Part shown: positions 26,923 through 35,347 of the stretch, piece after piece
Position numbering within the stretch: position 1 is the stretch's first letter
Layout of the letters: every line of letters starts with the position of its first letter
From: Legionellales bacterium
GTDB taxonomy: Bacteria; Pseudomonadota; Gammaproteobacteria; Legionellales; Legionellaceae
Direction: 5' to 3'
Assembly: GCA_020050595.1 (NCBI GenBank)
Contig: JAGVKL010000064.1
Location: 1 to 61,315 of the forward strand
DNA: 61,315 nucleotides
Made by a program: the position numbers and the translations under genes
Notes under the pieces: model-generated
What the model saw: only the letters and a program-made list of their open reading frames with translations
What the model was told of the DNA's origin: nothing
Databases searched by the model: none

Positions 26923-27377
26923 TAGTAAATTTACCCACGGAGCAAGCTAGTGTTGCGATAGCACAGCAAGTGGCGGCTTATTTAAAATCGCCCGCTATCC
27001 TTACTTTTAGCGGAGAAATTGGTGCTGGAAAGACCACATTTATTCGTGCAATGCTGCGTGCATTAGGCGTGCGTTCCAATATTAAGAGCCCAACCTTCTC
27101 CTTAGTGGAAAGTTACCAGGGCCTCTACTTGCCAATCCATCATTTTGATCTGTATCGTATACATGATGAGAGTGAACTCGATTACATTGGCTTTCGTGAT
27201 TATTTTAAAAATAATGCCATTTGCTGTATTGAGTGGCCAGAGCAAGCACCACATTATCTTGCCAAGCCCGATGTAAGATTTGCTTTTACTATAAAGGGGG
27301 AGGGACGGGAAATGCAGGTCCAAGCCTTTAGTGAACGAGGTCATGAAATTTTATCTTGTCTTGCAGGTGAAGCATGA
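26919..27377 (+). CDS. tsaE: tRNA threonylcarbamoyladenosine biosynthesis protein TsaE
   Basis: A 152-aa ATPase needed for the t6A37 tRNA modification, acting with TsaB and TsaD. The P-loop GEIGAGKTTFIRAML (about 31-45) and the SPTFSLVESY and HHFDLYR motifs are typical. It overlaps both neighbours by four bases (ATGA), so it is translationally coupled. Confidence 0.96.
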   Translation: MIVNLPTEQASVAIAQQVAAYLKSPAILTFSGEIGAGKTTFIRAMLRALGVRSNIKSPTFSLVESYQGLYLPIHHFDLYRIHDESELDYIGFRDYFKNNAICCIEWPEQAPHYLAKPDVRFAFTIKGEGREMQVQAFSERGHEILSCLAGEA

Positions 27378-28747
27378 AGATAAGACTTACGATGGCATTA
27401 TTTTTTAGCTTGGTTTTTTCTTTAGCCAGTGCTGCAACTGTAGAATCTCTGGATGTAAAAGAAGAGCATGGCCGTGTTTCGGTTATTTTTATGGTAGAGG
27501 GCGGGCGGCCGCTTGTATATAAAGTATTTGCATTAGCTAATCCCAATCGCATGGTAGTAGATTTTCCAGAGACAAGCCTTAGAGTTAACCTTCATCAAGT
27601 TGTATTAAATACTCCACTCATTAAAGATGTGCGAAGCGGCCGGCCCAATCCTCAAACATTACGAATCGTCTTTGATTTAAGTGATTCGGTAAAACTACAA
27701 TCCTCCACTTGGCAGCTTGCTAACAAGGCACAAGGGTTGCGGGTAGACTTGTTGAAGAAAGGCCAGTCTGTGCAACATACTCATCCTGCACAGGAGACAT
27801 TACCGCCAGAGGCTTTTGTAGTAAAACCTGCTACACGAGCGCCTATTCATGTTCAGCATGCGCCTAAGTCTTTGCGAGATGTGATTGTGGTTTTGGATCC
27901 AGGTCATGGAGGAAAAGATCCAGGCGCTATTGGGCCGCGGCGAGTGGCTGAAAAAAATGTAGTGCTTGGCATCGCGTATAAATTAAAACAATTAATTGAT
28001 AAACAGCCAGGTATGCGTGCGGTATTGACACGAAAAGGGGATTATTATGTGGGGCTGCGAGACCGATTAACGATTGCTCGGCGGCAGAATGCGGATATTT
28101 TTATTTCCATTCATGCGGATGCGTTTATTAATCAACATTCTCATGGAGCATCAGTTTTTGCTTTATCACAACGAGGTGCAACCAGTGAGGCTGCACGCTG
28201 GCTTGCTGAAAAAGAAAACTATTCTGAATTAGGCGGGGTTAATTTATCTAATTTAGATGACGATAACGGCGTGATTAGAACTGTATTATTAGATTTGTCA
28301 CAGACTGCTACCATTAGTTCTAGTTTACAGATGGGCAATCGCGTTTTAAGCCATATGGATAGAATGACGGATTTGCATAATAATCGGGTAGAGCAGGCTC
28401 GATTTGTAGTATTAAAATCACCTGATATTCCCTCTGTACTTATTGAGACAGGATTTATTTCCAATCCACAAGAAGAGCGCAATTTAAGTAGCCCTCATTA
28501 CCAAGCGCGGTTGACAGAAGCTATCTTTGCCGGCATCAAACAATATTTTTGGGATTATCCACCGCATGGTACTCGTTTAGAAGCCATGTCAGGGGCGAAT
28601 TTACATGTAGTACGAGCAGGCGAATCCTTACCCGCTATTGCTAGGCGTTATCGCATCAGTGTTACAGCATTGAAAAGCGCTAATTATTTGACAGATGAGG
28701 CACTGCATGTGGGGCAGAAATTAAGCATCCCATCGGCCACGGGCTAA
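27374..28747 (+). CDS. N-acetylmuramoyl-L-alanine amidase with AMIN and LysM domains
   Basis: A 457-aa periplasmic murein hydrolase that splits daughter-cell peptidoglycan. It has a signal peptide (1-20, ending ASA), an AMIN domain (about 22-125), a linker, and an Amidase_3 domain (about 172-395). Zinc and catalytic residues lie in LDPGHGGKDPG, AEKNVVL, SIHADAF and IETGFIS. A C-terminal LysM (about 410-455, HVVRAGESLPAIARRY) follows. The order tsaE-amiB-mutL-miaA is conserved, so it is the AmiB-position amidase. Confidence 0.95.
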   Translation: MKIRLTMALFFSLVFSLASAATVESLDVKEEHGRVSVIFMVEGGRPLVYKVFALANPNRMVVDFPETSLRVNLHQVVLNTPLIKDVRSGRPNPQTLRIVFDLSDSVKLQSSTWQLANKAQGLRVDLLKKGQSVQHTHPAQETLPPEAFVVKPATRAPIHVQHAPKSLRDVIVVLDPGHGGKDPGAIGPRRVAEKNVVLGIAYKLKQLIDKQPGMRAVLTRKGDYYVGLRDRLTIARRQNADIFISIHADAFINQHSHGASVFALSQRGATSEAARWLAEKENYSELGGVNLSNLDDDNGVIRTVLLDLSQTATISSSLQMGNRVLSHMDRMTDLHNNRVEQARFVVLKSPDIPSVLIETGFISNPQEERNLSSPHYQARLTEAIFAGIKQYFWDYPPHGTRLEAMSGANLHVVRAGESLPAIARRYRISVTALKSANYLTDEALHVGQKLSIPSATG

Positions 28748-28750
28748 TCC

Positions 28751-30478
28751 ATGGCTATTGCAAGAATACAAAAGCTTCCTTCCATTGTTGCCAATCAAAT
28801 TGCAGCAGGAGAGGTCATTGAAAGACCTGCTTCCGTAGTCAAGGAGCTATTAGAAAATGCCCTAGACGCGGGTGCTAGCGCCATTACCATTGAGATAAGT
28901 TTTGGAGGTCTAAACCAAATTAAAATCAGTGATAACGGCTATGGTATTTTGGCAGAGGATTTACCTTTAGCCATTGCGGCGCATGCAACCAGTAAAATTA
29001 CGCAATTAAATGATTTATATGCCATTAGAAGTATGGGATTTCGCGGGGAGGCATTAGCGAGCATTGCGGCCATATCAAAGCTTAGTATAAGCTCTAAGCC
29101 GCTAGCGCAAGAGCATGCAATGATGTTATCCGTGCAAGGTATCGCTGCTCCAGTCATCTCTCCTTGTGCAAGGGCAGAAGGAACTACGATAGAAGTAAGG
29201 GACCTTTTTTTTAATGCCCCAGTGCGCAAAAAATTCTTAAAGACACCTCGTACGGAATATCAATTTATTGAAATGTTAGTCAAACGTTTCGCCTTAAGCG
29301 CGCCCCACCTTGCTATTACACTGAAGCACGATGGTAAAACCATATTTACTTTACCGCCGGCTATTTGTGAGCAAACAAAAACGTTAAGAATTAAAAAGCT
29401 AGTAGGCAAGGCATTCATTGAAAATTCTATTTACCTTGATGTAGCACAGGCAGGATTACGCCTAGAGGGTTGGATTAGCACGGCAGCGTATCAACGTAGC
29501 CAAAATGATAGGCAGTGGGTTTATATTAATCAGCGAATGGTAAAAGATAAATTGTTGCACCATGCCATCAAACAAGCGTATGAAAATATATTAGACATAG
29601 GCCGTTATCCAGCTTGTGTCCTTTATTTAAGCATATCGCCCGCAGAAGTGGATGTGAATGTGCATCCAACAAAGCATGAGGTACGATTTCAACAACCGCG
29701 ATTAGTACATGATTTTATAGGATCACAATTAAACATGGCATTAAAGCAGTTTAAACCAGCGTTACCAAAAGCCACACGGCTCCCAATGACAGCGCTTTCT
29801 TCCTTAGACATTCGAGAAGAGTTTATTAAAAAACCCTTGCAAGCCATCTCTACTAAAGATTTTTCATTACCCCATCACATCATTCTCAATAGCGATTTTG
29901 GGGTGGTATTTATTCAGGATCTACCGTATCTAATTAACTTGAATAGCGTATATAAACAATGGTTGAACGATAAATTAGCCCAAGAAAAATTACCCTTTTT
30001 AAGCCGGCCGCTTCTCGTGCCTGTTCGATATGAACTAGCTAATCAGTGGAGTGAGTCTTTGCAATCCATACTGGTTCAATTAGGGATTCAATTGGATTTT
30101 ATGGGTGAAAAAGAAATAATGGTTCGAAGTGTACCGGTTTTGTTACCGCAATTGGATATTAAAATTTTTTTACAGGGTCTAGAGCGGCTGACGCCCCGCG
30201 GCTTGACCGCGGGGTCCATCGATGGCCAACGATCGCTGGATCCCGCGGTCAAGTCGCGGGACGTCGGGTATAAGTTAGATCACTATGATTTTAAGATGGC
30301 GGATCTTCAAGAGCATTTAGTGATGTCGGCCGTGTTTGATGCTCGACAATTAACATCGGAAGAAAAAATCGACTTATTTACTTATATTCAACAGCATATA
30401 ACAAGGCCCAATTGGTTAAGCGTACGTTTAGATATAGAAAAATGCAGAGAATTAATGGGAACGGCTGAGCATGTCTAA
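28751..30478 (+). CDS. mutL: DNA mismatch repair protein MutL with an in-frame palindromic insert
   Basis: Couples MutS mismatch recognition to strand excision. The N-terminal GHKL ATPase shows ENALDAGA, ISDNGYGI, ATSKI and SMGFRGEALASIAAI; the transducer domain holds VNVHPTKHEVRF. The C-terminal dimerisation domain lacks the DQHA endonuclease motif, as in enterobacteria. Residues about 481-505 (TPRGLTAGSIDGQRS...) are encoded by a 28-bp-arm palindrome at 30191-30264 that keeps the frame. The start at 28751 is three bases after the amidase stop; the 3' end overlaps miaA by eight bases. Confidence 0.96.
   Translation: MAIARIQKLPSIVANQIAAGEVIERPASVVKELLENALDAGASAITIEISFGGLNQIKISDNGYGILAEDLPLAIAAHATSKITQLNDLYAIRSMGFRGEALASIAAISKLSISSKPLAQEHAMMLSVQGIAAPVISPCARAEGTTIEVRDLFFNAPVRKKFLKTPRTEYQFIEMLVKRFALSAPHLAITLKHDGKTIFTLPPAICEQTKTLRIKKLVGKAFIENSIYLDVAQAGLRLEGWISTAAYQRSQNDRQWVYINQRMVKDKLLHHAIKQAYENILDIGRYPACVLYLSISPAEVDVNVHPTKHEVRFQQPRLVHDFIGSQLNMALKQFKPALPKATRLPMTALSSLDIREEFIKKPLQAISTKDFSLPHHIILNSDFGVVFIQDLPYLINLNSVYKQWLNDKLAQEKLPFLSRPLLVPVRYELANQWSESLQSILVQLGIQLDFMGEKEIMVRSVPVLLPQLDIKIFLQGLERLTPRGLTAGSIDGQRSLDPAVKSRDVGYKLDHYDFKMADLQEHLVMSAVFDARQLTSEEKIDLFTYIQQHITRPNWLSVRLDIEKCRELMGTAEHV
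30191..30264. repeat. Palindromic element translated within mutL
   Basis: Left arm 30191-30218 and right arm 30237-30264 match at 25 of 28 positions when one is complemented, with an 18-base loop. The left arm ACGCCCCGCGGCTTGACCGC is the same core as ACGCCCCGTGGCTTGTCCAC in the intergenic element at 14299-14318. The GC content is far above that of the surrounding gene. Confidence 0.85.
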
Positions 30479-31415
30479 TCCACTATTTTGTTTAATGGGC
30501 CCTACGGCCTCAGGTAAAACCGCATTGGCTTTAGAATTGGTTGGCCGTTTTCCTATAGAAATCATCAGTGTGGATTCAGCGATGATTTATCGCGGTATGG
30601 ATATTGGTACCGCAAAGCCTGACGCGCCGACGTTACTTCAAGCGCCCCATCATTTAATTGATATTATTGATCCTCCTGAGAGCTACTCTGCTGCGCTTTT
30701 TTGTAAAGATGTAATGCGCCTTAACGAGGGTATAATAAAGCGAGGTAAAATTCCCCTGTTGGTTGGGGGCACGATGATGTATTTTCATGCCTTGCAACAA
30801 GGTCTATCTGCTTTGCCGGAGGCTGATGAGGCTATTCGTACTCGACTTTTAAAAGAAGCAGAGGAAAAAGGTGCTGCTTATATGCATCAATGGCTAGCGA
30901 GCGTTGATCCAAAGACAGCAGCGCGAGTTCATCAGAACGATGCGCAGCGGATTCAACGAGCACTAGAAGTGTATGAGGTAACAAATAAACCCTTGTCCTT
31001 TTTTATCGACGAACAAAAAGCAGTATCCTCACATCCATTTATCAATTTTTCCCTCATGCCTGAGGATCGATCCTGGCTGCATAAGCGAATCGCACTGCGT
31101 TTTGAAGAGATGTTAAAGGCAGGTTTTGTAGAGGAAGTGAGGGCATTACAACATCAATGGCACCTTACGCTTGCTCATCCTTCGATGCGAAGCGTGGGGT
31201 ATCGACAAGTGCTTCTCTACCTACAAGGCGAGTATGGTTATGAGGATTTAAGTACTAAAGGCATAGCGGCAACAAGGCAACTAGCCAAACGTCAATTAAC
31301 CTGGTTGCGACATTGGGATGGTATCCACCATTTTCCTGCGGAAAATCCTCAAAGTTCGGCTAAAATCGTGGCTATTATGCAACAAATATTGGATAATCCT
31401 AAATTTGATAACTGA
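30471..31415 (+). CDS. miaA: tRNA dimethylallyltransferase
   Basis: Adds the dimethylallyl group to A37 of tRNAs that read UNN codons. The 314-aa protein has the P-loop GPTASGKTALALEL, SVDSAMIYRGMDIGTAKP, HHLIDIIDPPESYSA, GGTMMYFHAL and QRIQRALEVYEVT. The start overlaps mutL. The last codons (NPKFDN and stop) are part of a repeat arm starting at 31397. In many gammaproteobacteria hfq follows; here it does not. Confidence 0.97.
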   Translation: MSNPLFCLMGPTASGKTALALELVGRFPIEIISVDSAMIYRGMDIGTAKPDAPTLLQAPHHLIDIIDPPESYSAALFCKDVMRLNEGIIKRGKIPLLVGGTMMYFHALQQGLSALPEADEAIRTRLLKEAEEKGAAYMHQWLASVDPKTAARVHQNDAQRIQRALEVYEVTNKPLSFFIDEQKAVSSHPFINFSLMPEDRSWLHKRIALRFEEMLKAGFVEEVRALQHQWHLTLAHPSMRSVGYRQVLLYLQGEYGYEDLSTKGIAATRQLAKRQLTWLRHWDGIHHFPAENPQSSAKIVAIMQQILDNPKFDN

Positions 31416-31459
31416 ATCGGGGTGCGGCTCTCGCTACGATTCAATTGCCAAATTTAGGA
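31397..31459. repeat. Imperfect inverted repeat spanning the miaA stop codon
   Basis: TCCTAAATTTGATAACTGAA TCG (31397-31419) is complemented by CGATTCAATTGCCAAATTTA GGA (31437-31459) at 19 of 23 positions. The miaA stop TGA is at 31413-31415 inside the left arm. Related sequence lies at 20120-20159 and 49017-49043. Confidence 0.7.
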
Positions 31460-31483
31460 TTACTTTTTATTGAGGAGGCCACC

Positions 31484-31675
31484 ATGTCTGAATTACCAAA
31501 ACAACCGGCATGCGCTGAGAGGACGTATGTTGTTTACCGCCGTGAGCTGCCACTAAGTTGTCCAACCGATGATATGGTGCTTTGGAATGCCCATCCTAAG
31601 GTCTATTTACCTATCGAAGAGACAGGGACTGAAGTTTGTCCTTATTGTAGTTCACGTTTTGTGTTGCATGACTAA
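31484..31675 (+). CDS. Small zinc-finger (CHCC-type) protein
   Basis: A 63-aa protein with the ligand pattern NAHPKVYLPI...TEVCPYCSSRFVL, typical of the zf-CHCC family found beside core metabolic genes in proteobacteria. Related domains occur in the NDUFS6 subunit of mitochondrial complex I; the bacterial role is not established. The start at 31484 is set by GAGGAGG; an upstream ATG at 31445 lies in the repeat. It precedes a glycosyltransferase gene by 22 bp. Confidence 0.88.
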   Translation: MSELPKQPACAERTYVVYRRELPLSCPTDDMVLWNAHPKVYLPIEETGTEVCPYCSSRFVLHD

Positions 31676-31697
31676 TTGTCTGCGATGAATAGACACC

Positions 31698-32741
31698 ATG
31701 ACTCCCCACTCCATTTGTATTGTTAGACTGTCTGCATTGGGCGATGCGTTGATGCTCGTACCTTTAATAAGGACGTTGCAGGCGAACTTTCCTAAAACAT
31801 CCCTTACCTGGATTATTTCTCGCCCCGCTTATGACTTGGTGGAAGGTATGGATGGCGTCGAATTTATCGTGATTGATAAACCTAATAGCATCAAAGACTA
31901 TTGGCGGTTTAAAAAAGCAATATGGGGCCGGCACTTTGATGTTTTGTTGGCAGCGCAAGCAAGTTTTCGTGCGAATTTGTTATATCCGCTTATTCGAGCT
32001 TCTCGTAAAATTGGTTACGATGCCTTACGTGCCAAAGACGGGCATGGTTGGTTTGTGCATGAAACGATAGCTCCAGGCAATGATCATACCTTAGATGGTT
32101 TCCTTAAATTTGCGGACGTACTTGGGATTAAAGAAAAAGAGATACGTTGGGATTTGCCGATTCAACAACATGATCGAGATTGGGCTAAAAGCCATTTACC
32201 TAAGACGAGTTGCCCCCTTGTTCTCGTGAATCCTGCGGCCAGTAAACCTGAGCGTAGTTGGCCCGTAGAGCGTTATATAGAAGTTATTCGTTATTTACAA
32301 CACCATTGGCACGCTGAAGTTGTTTTAACAGGAGGGCCTGGTCCTTATGATAAGCAATTAGGTGATGCGATAGCAAAAGAAGTGACTGTGGGTAATTTAA
32401 TTGGTAAAACCAAGCCAAAACAATTATTAGCAGTGATCGAGCAAGCAGACGCACTTCTTTGCCCTGATACCGGCCCATCTCACATGGGAGCCGCCGTATC
32501 CACTCCCGTCATCGCTTTGCATGCTGTAACCAGCGCAGAAGTTTCAGGGCCTTATATCTATCGGCATTTGGCTGTGGATTATTACCCAAAAGCCGTTGAA
32601 AAAATCCTTAAAAAAACCGAAGAAACCAATATCTGGGGCACTCATGCTCATGGAAACGACACCATGAAATTAGTAAAAGTGGAGGATGTGGTTAAGAAAT
32701 TTGAGCTGGTTTTGGGAAATATACGCTTAAGGGGTATGTAA
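31698..32741 (+). CDS. Glycosyltransferase family 9 (heptosyltransferase-like)
   Basis: A 347-aa protein with an N-terminal RLSALGDALMLVPLIRTLQ (the G-D-x-x-x-x-P motif of ADP-heptose transferases), VNPAASKPERSWPVERY and the donor-site CPDTGPSHMGAAV. These enzymes build the inner core of lipopolysaccharide. Which acceptor is used cannot be told by eye, so no waa symbol is given. It is convergent with icmX across a repeat-filled gap. Confidence 0.9.
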   Translation: MTPHSICIVRLSALGDALMLVPLIRTLQANFPKTSLTWIISRPAYDLVEGMDGVEFIVIDKPNSIKDYWRFKKAIWGRHFDVLLAAQASFRANLLYPLIRASRKIGYDALRAKDGHGWFVHETIAPGNDHTLDGFLKFADVLGIKEKEIRWDLPIQQHDRDWAKSHLPKTSCPLVLVNPAASKPERSWPVERYIEVIRYLQHHWHAEVVLTGGPGPYDKQLGDAIAKEVTVGNLIGKTKPKQLLAVIEQADALLCPDTGPSHMGAAVSTPVIALHAVTSAEVSGPYIYRHLAVDYYPKAVEKILKKTEETNIWGTHAHGNDTMKLVKVEDVVKKFELVLGNIRLRGM

Positions 32742-32792
32742 ACACCATCATTGACCCTTGAGATATAATTTAATGCATTATTAAGGCTGCTG

Positions 32793-32822
32793 GGTTGCTT
32801 CGCCAAGGCTCCCAATGACGAA
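32793..32822. repeat. Interspersed repeat fragment (TTGCTTCGCCAAGGCTCCCAATGAC)
   Basis: GGGTTGCTTCGCCAAGGCTC and CCAATGACG form an inverted copy of the TTGCGAGC...GCAATCCAG family. Together with 32862-32941 it fills the gap between the glycosyltransferase and icmX. Confidence 0.5.
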
Positions 32823-32861
32823 ATCAGGGCCCTAACCGCCGGTATATACTATTTCCTCATC

Positions 32862-32893
32862 GTAGCCCGTAAGGAGCAAAGCGGATTATGGGG
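32862..32893. repeat. Interspersed repeat, GTAGCCCGTAAGGAG family (copy 2)
   Basis: GTAGCCCGTAAGGAGCAAAG followed by CGGATTATGGGG; same family as 9359-9390 and the copies around the dotA-dotB gap. Confidence 0.75.
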
Positions 32894-32903
32894 TTTCCCA
32901 ACT

Positions 32904-32941
32904 ATTTCCTCGTCGTTGCGAACGCAGTGAAGCAATCCAGC
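32904..32941. repeat. Interspersed repeat of the GTTGCGAAC...GCAATCCAG family
   Basis: CCTCGTCGTTGCGAACGCAG followed by TGAAGCAATCCAGCGG. It is another arm of the family at 15796-15882. Confidence 0.55.
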
Positions 32942-32992
32942 GGCCTAACTTGTCTCCGGTCGCTTCGCCAAAGCTTGTACAATGCCCTTACC

Positions 32993-34330
32993 CTAAGGTG
33001 CCGCCGAGCTATTAAGGCTTGGCGCTGGGGGTTGAGAGCTGCGGGCGCTTAGTAGAAGTAACATTGTATTCGTCAGGAGCAGGCGCTCTTGTTGTTGACG
33101 GGTTAAATATAATTGATAATTAATTTCTGCAAGCAGGGTTACCATTTCTTTTTCCACGGTGGCGGATGAGGCTTGGTTGATTTGACTGAGCCACTGTGTG
33201 TTGGCATTGCCGCCAGGCGTGTATAGCCGCCAAGTGGCCATGTTGAATTCATTAATAGCCTGACTTGTAGGTGCTACATCAGAGCCCATGCTTTGGGGCA
33301 ATCGTCTTGAGAAAATATAATAGAGATTACTATAAGCAATAGAGCTTTGTGCTGCAAAGGTGCGAAGTTTGGTGAAATAACCGGTAAGCGTGGCTTGCGC
33401 TTGCATTTGGACGGGTAAGCTCACATTATTGCCGGTATTCGTGGCTTGATTATAAAGTGTATCGTAATCTTTTAAATGCGGTAAAGAGACGGGTGATACA
33501 TCACCTGTAGCATACCGGATAAAATTCGCTGCTTGTTGGGCTTGGGTTTGCGCGGTTAATCCACCATTTTCAGGGCCTTGAGCTGGGCTACTAGAGGTGG
33601 AAGAACTATTATTCGTCGTGGAGTACATCAACGGTGCGATAAGCACATTGCCATTGAGCTGGCTTAAAAATTGTTGGTTATAAGCATACGTATAAAACTG
33701 ATAAGTGGAAGGCAAGGTCCCCAAAACATTATTCATCACTTGGTACTGATAGAGATATTGGCATTTAGGAAAGGGGTAAGCATTTGCCCCGCTACCGCCC
33801 CCTGTCCAGGCAGAGCCATCATAATTCATGCAATAACTATAATCAGGAGTCCCTAGAATATTAAGCACAGCCTGGCTTACTGGGTCTTGCTGATAGGATT
33901 GTTGATCAATCATGCTACTAACCGAGATATTATTTTGCGAGGGGCTGTTATAAGAGGGAAATGTTGCGTTGGCTAGAGCGTTAACGGGTGAATAAGTAGC
34001 ATTGCTGCTAGGCACAAATTGTGAGACGAATGAATTCACCGGTATTGAGCCTAAGAAGGTGTCAAATATCAGGGTAAATAAAGGTAATTGTGAGCTGCTA
34101 GAGCTTATCAGTTGAGCAAGCGTTGAACTCAGCAGCGGAGAAAAGGGTGGTTTGGGCTGTTGTGTCAAGTCATAACCTAGATAAAGACCTAAATTAAGTA
34201 CATAAGAAGCAAGATTAGACGTATTTGTACTGGTCTGTTGGCTATAAACAGCGCTATCATCGGCATAACTAGGTATGCATAAAGCACTAAACAATAAACC
34301 GGAAAATCCTAGACGCTGCATGGTTTTCAT
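32993..34330 (-). CDS. icmX: Dot/Icm type IVB secretion protein IcmX
   Basis: A 445-aa protein with a signal peptide (about 1-23, ending SYA). The body is Ser/Gln/Asn/Tyr-rich with little charge, and the C-terminal part holds LLAEINYQLYLTRQQQERLLL, as expected for IcmX. IcmX is a periplasmic or secreted part of the Dot/Icm system, needed for pore formation and intracellular growth. It overlaps icmW by one base (TAATG), the same order as in Legionella and Coxiella. Confidence 0.9.
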   Translation of the reverse strand: MKTMQRLGFSGLLFSALCIPSYADDSAVYSQQTSTNTSNLASYVLNLGLYLGYDLTQQPKPPFSPLLSSTLAQLISSSSSQLPLFTLIFDTFLGSIPVNSFVSQFVPSSNATYSPVNALANATFPSYNSPSQNNISVSSMIDQQSYQQDPVSQAVLNILGTPDYSYCMNYDGSAWTGGGSGANAYPFPKCQYLYQYQVMNNVLGTLPSTYQFYTYAYNQQFLSQLNGNVLIAPLMYSTTNNSSSTSSSPAQGPENGGLTAQTQAQQAANFIRYATGDVSPVSLPHLKDYDTLYNQATNTGNNVSLPVQMQAQATLTGYFTKLRTFAAQSSIAYSNLYYIFSRRLPQSMGSDVAPTSQAINEFNMATWRLYTPGGNANTQWLSQINQASSATVEKEMVTLLAEINYQLYLTRQQQERLLLTNTMLLLLSARSSQPPAPSLNSSAAP

Positions 34331-34785
34331 TATTCTTCTCCCTCGAGAGCGCGAGCCACAAGTTTTAGGCGATACTCAGAAAATACCCGAGCCAATAAAC
34401 GAAGACGTTCAAATGTGATGTTACGTTTAAGAAAGAATCCGGCTGGATCATGCGCGCCAGCGCTTGTTTCTTCAGCATGGATCAGCACTTTTGAAGCACT
34501 GCCGGGGTGTACAGTGTCTATGGCCTGTAATAAGCGAAGCCCTCGACCGGATTTAATATTACCTACAATACGGATAAATTTTTCTTCTTCCCCAAGCCCA
34601 TTCATATCAATAGAAGCAATATCGTCTAGGTCTTTACCCAATTGCTTAAGCGCTGCTTCTAACTCAGGATTACCATCAAGCGTCCAATCTTCTACACTTT
34701 CCATAAAGGTAACTACTCGATAAATCATGGGATCTAGATAATCACTCCAGTATTGGGCAGAGGCTTCGTGGCTAAGATCAGGCAT
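34330..34785 (-). CDS. icmW: Dot/Icm adaptor protein IcmW
   Basis: A 151-aa acidic cytoplasmic protein starting MPDLSHEASAQYWSDYLDPM, with YRVVTFMESVEDWTLDGNPE, GRGLRLLQAIDTVHPGSA and EYRLKLVARALEG. This is full-length IcmW. With IcmS and LvgA it forms the adaptor that brings many effectors to the DotL coupling complex. It is divergent from icmV with a 97-bp shared control region. Confidence 0.95.
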   Translation of the reverse strand: MPDLSHEASAQYWSDYLDPMIYRVVTFMESVEDWTLDGNPELEAALKQLGKDLDDIASIDMNGLGEEEKFIRIVGNIKSGRGLRLLQAIDTVHPGSASKVLIHAEETSAGAHDPAGFFLKRNITFERLRLLARVFSEYRLKLVARALEGEE

Positions 34786-34882
34786 AGCTTTACTCTTTAT
34801 TTATTATTTATGATATTGCGCCTTTACTAACTATTATCATATAGTATGAAGAGTAAATGTCTATCGGCAAACGGTAAAATTT

Positions 34883-35347
34883 ATGAAAAATAAATCAAGC
34901 TCAAGGATTGGGCGCATACTGGTAAGTCTTTTTAATATCCGTGCATGGTTTGATTGGGATAGGATGAAAGGCTTTACCCGCTACTTAATTAACGGCATTA
35001 AGCAATTTTTTGTCGCGCAAAAACCTACCGAAGCCGAAAACGAAACATTCGAAGACGCTAAAAAACGTTTAAAACTAACCGAAAAAGCACTTTTATCGCG
35101 GCAGAAAGGATTGCTGAGAGTTAGCCTTTTAATGGTTTTCTTTGCTTTTCTACTCTTTTGTTATGCGCTTTATCATTTCTATTATTTCCAAATATTAGGG
35201 GGCGTTTTAAGCTTAGTGGTGATGATCATCGCGCTAACACTAGCCTTTCGCTACCACTTCTGGTATTTCCAAATAAAAGAGCGAAAGCTTGGCTGCACGG
35301 TGAATGAATGGTTTGAGCAAACGTTTCGGAGGGAAAAGCATGAATAA
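34883..35347 (+). CDS. icmV: Dot/Icm protein IcmV
   Basis: A 154-aa inner-membrane protein with a basic N-terminus (SRIGRILVSLFNIRAWFDWD), two hydrophobic helices (about 74-93 and 97-116) and a charged C-terminal tail. Size, topology and position before dotA match IcmV. Its 3' end overlaps dotA by eight bases. Confidence 0.92.
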   Translation: MKNKSSSRIGRILVSLFNIRAWFDWDRMKGFTRYLINGIKQFFVAQKPTEAENETFEDAKKRLKLTEKALLSRQKGLLRVSLLMVFFAFLLFCYALYHFYYFQILGGVLSLVVMIIALTLAFRYHFWYFQIKERKLGCTVNEWFEQTFRREKHE

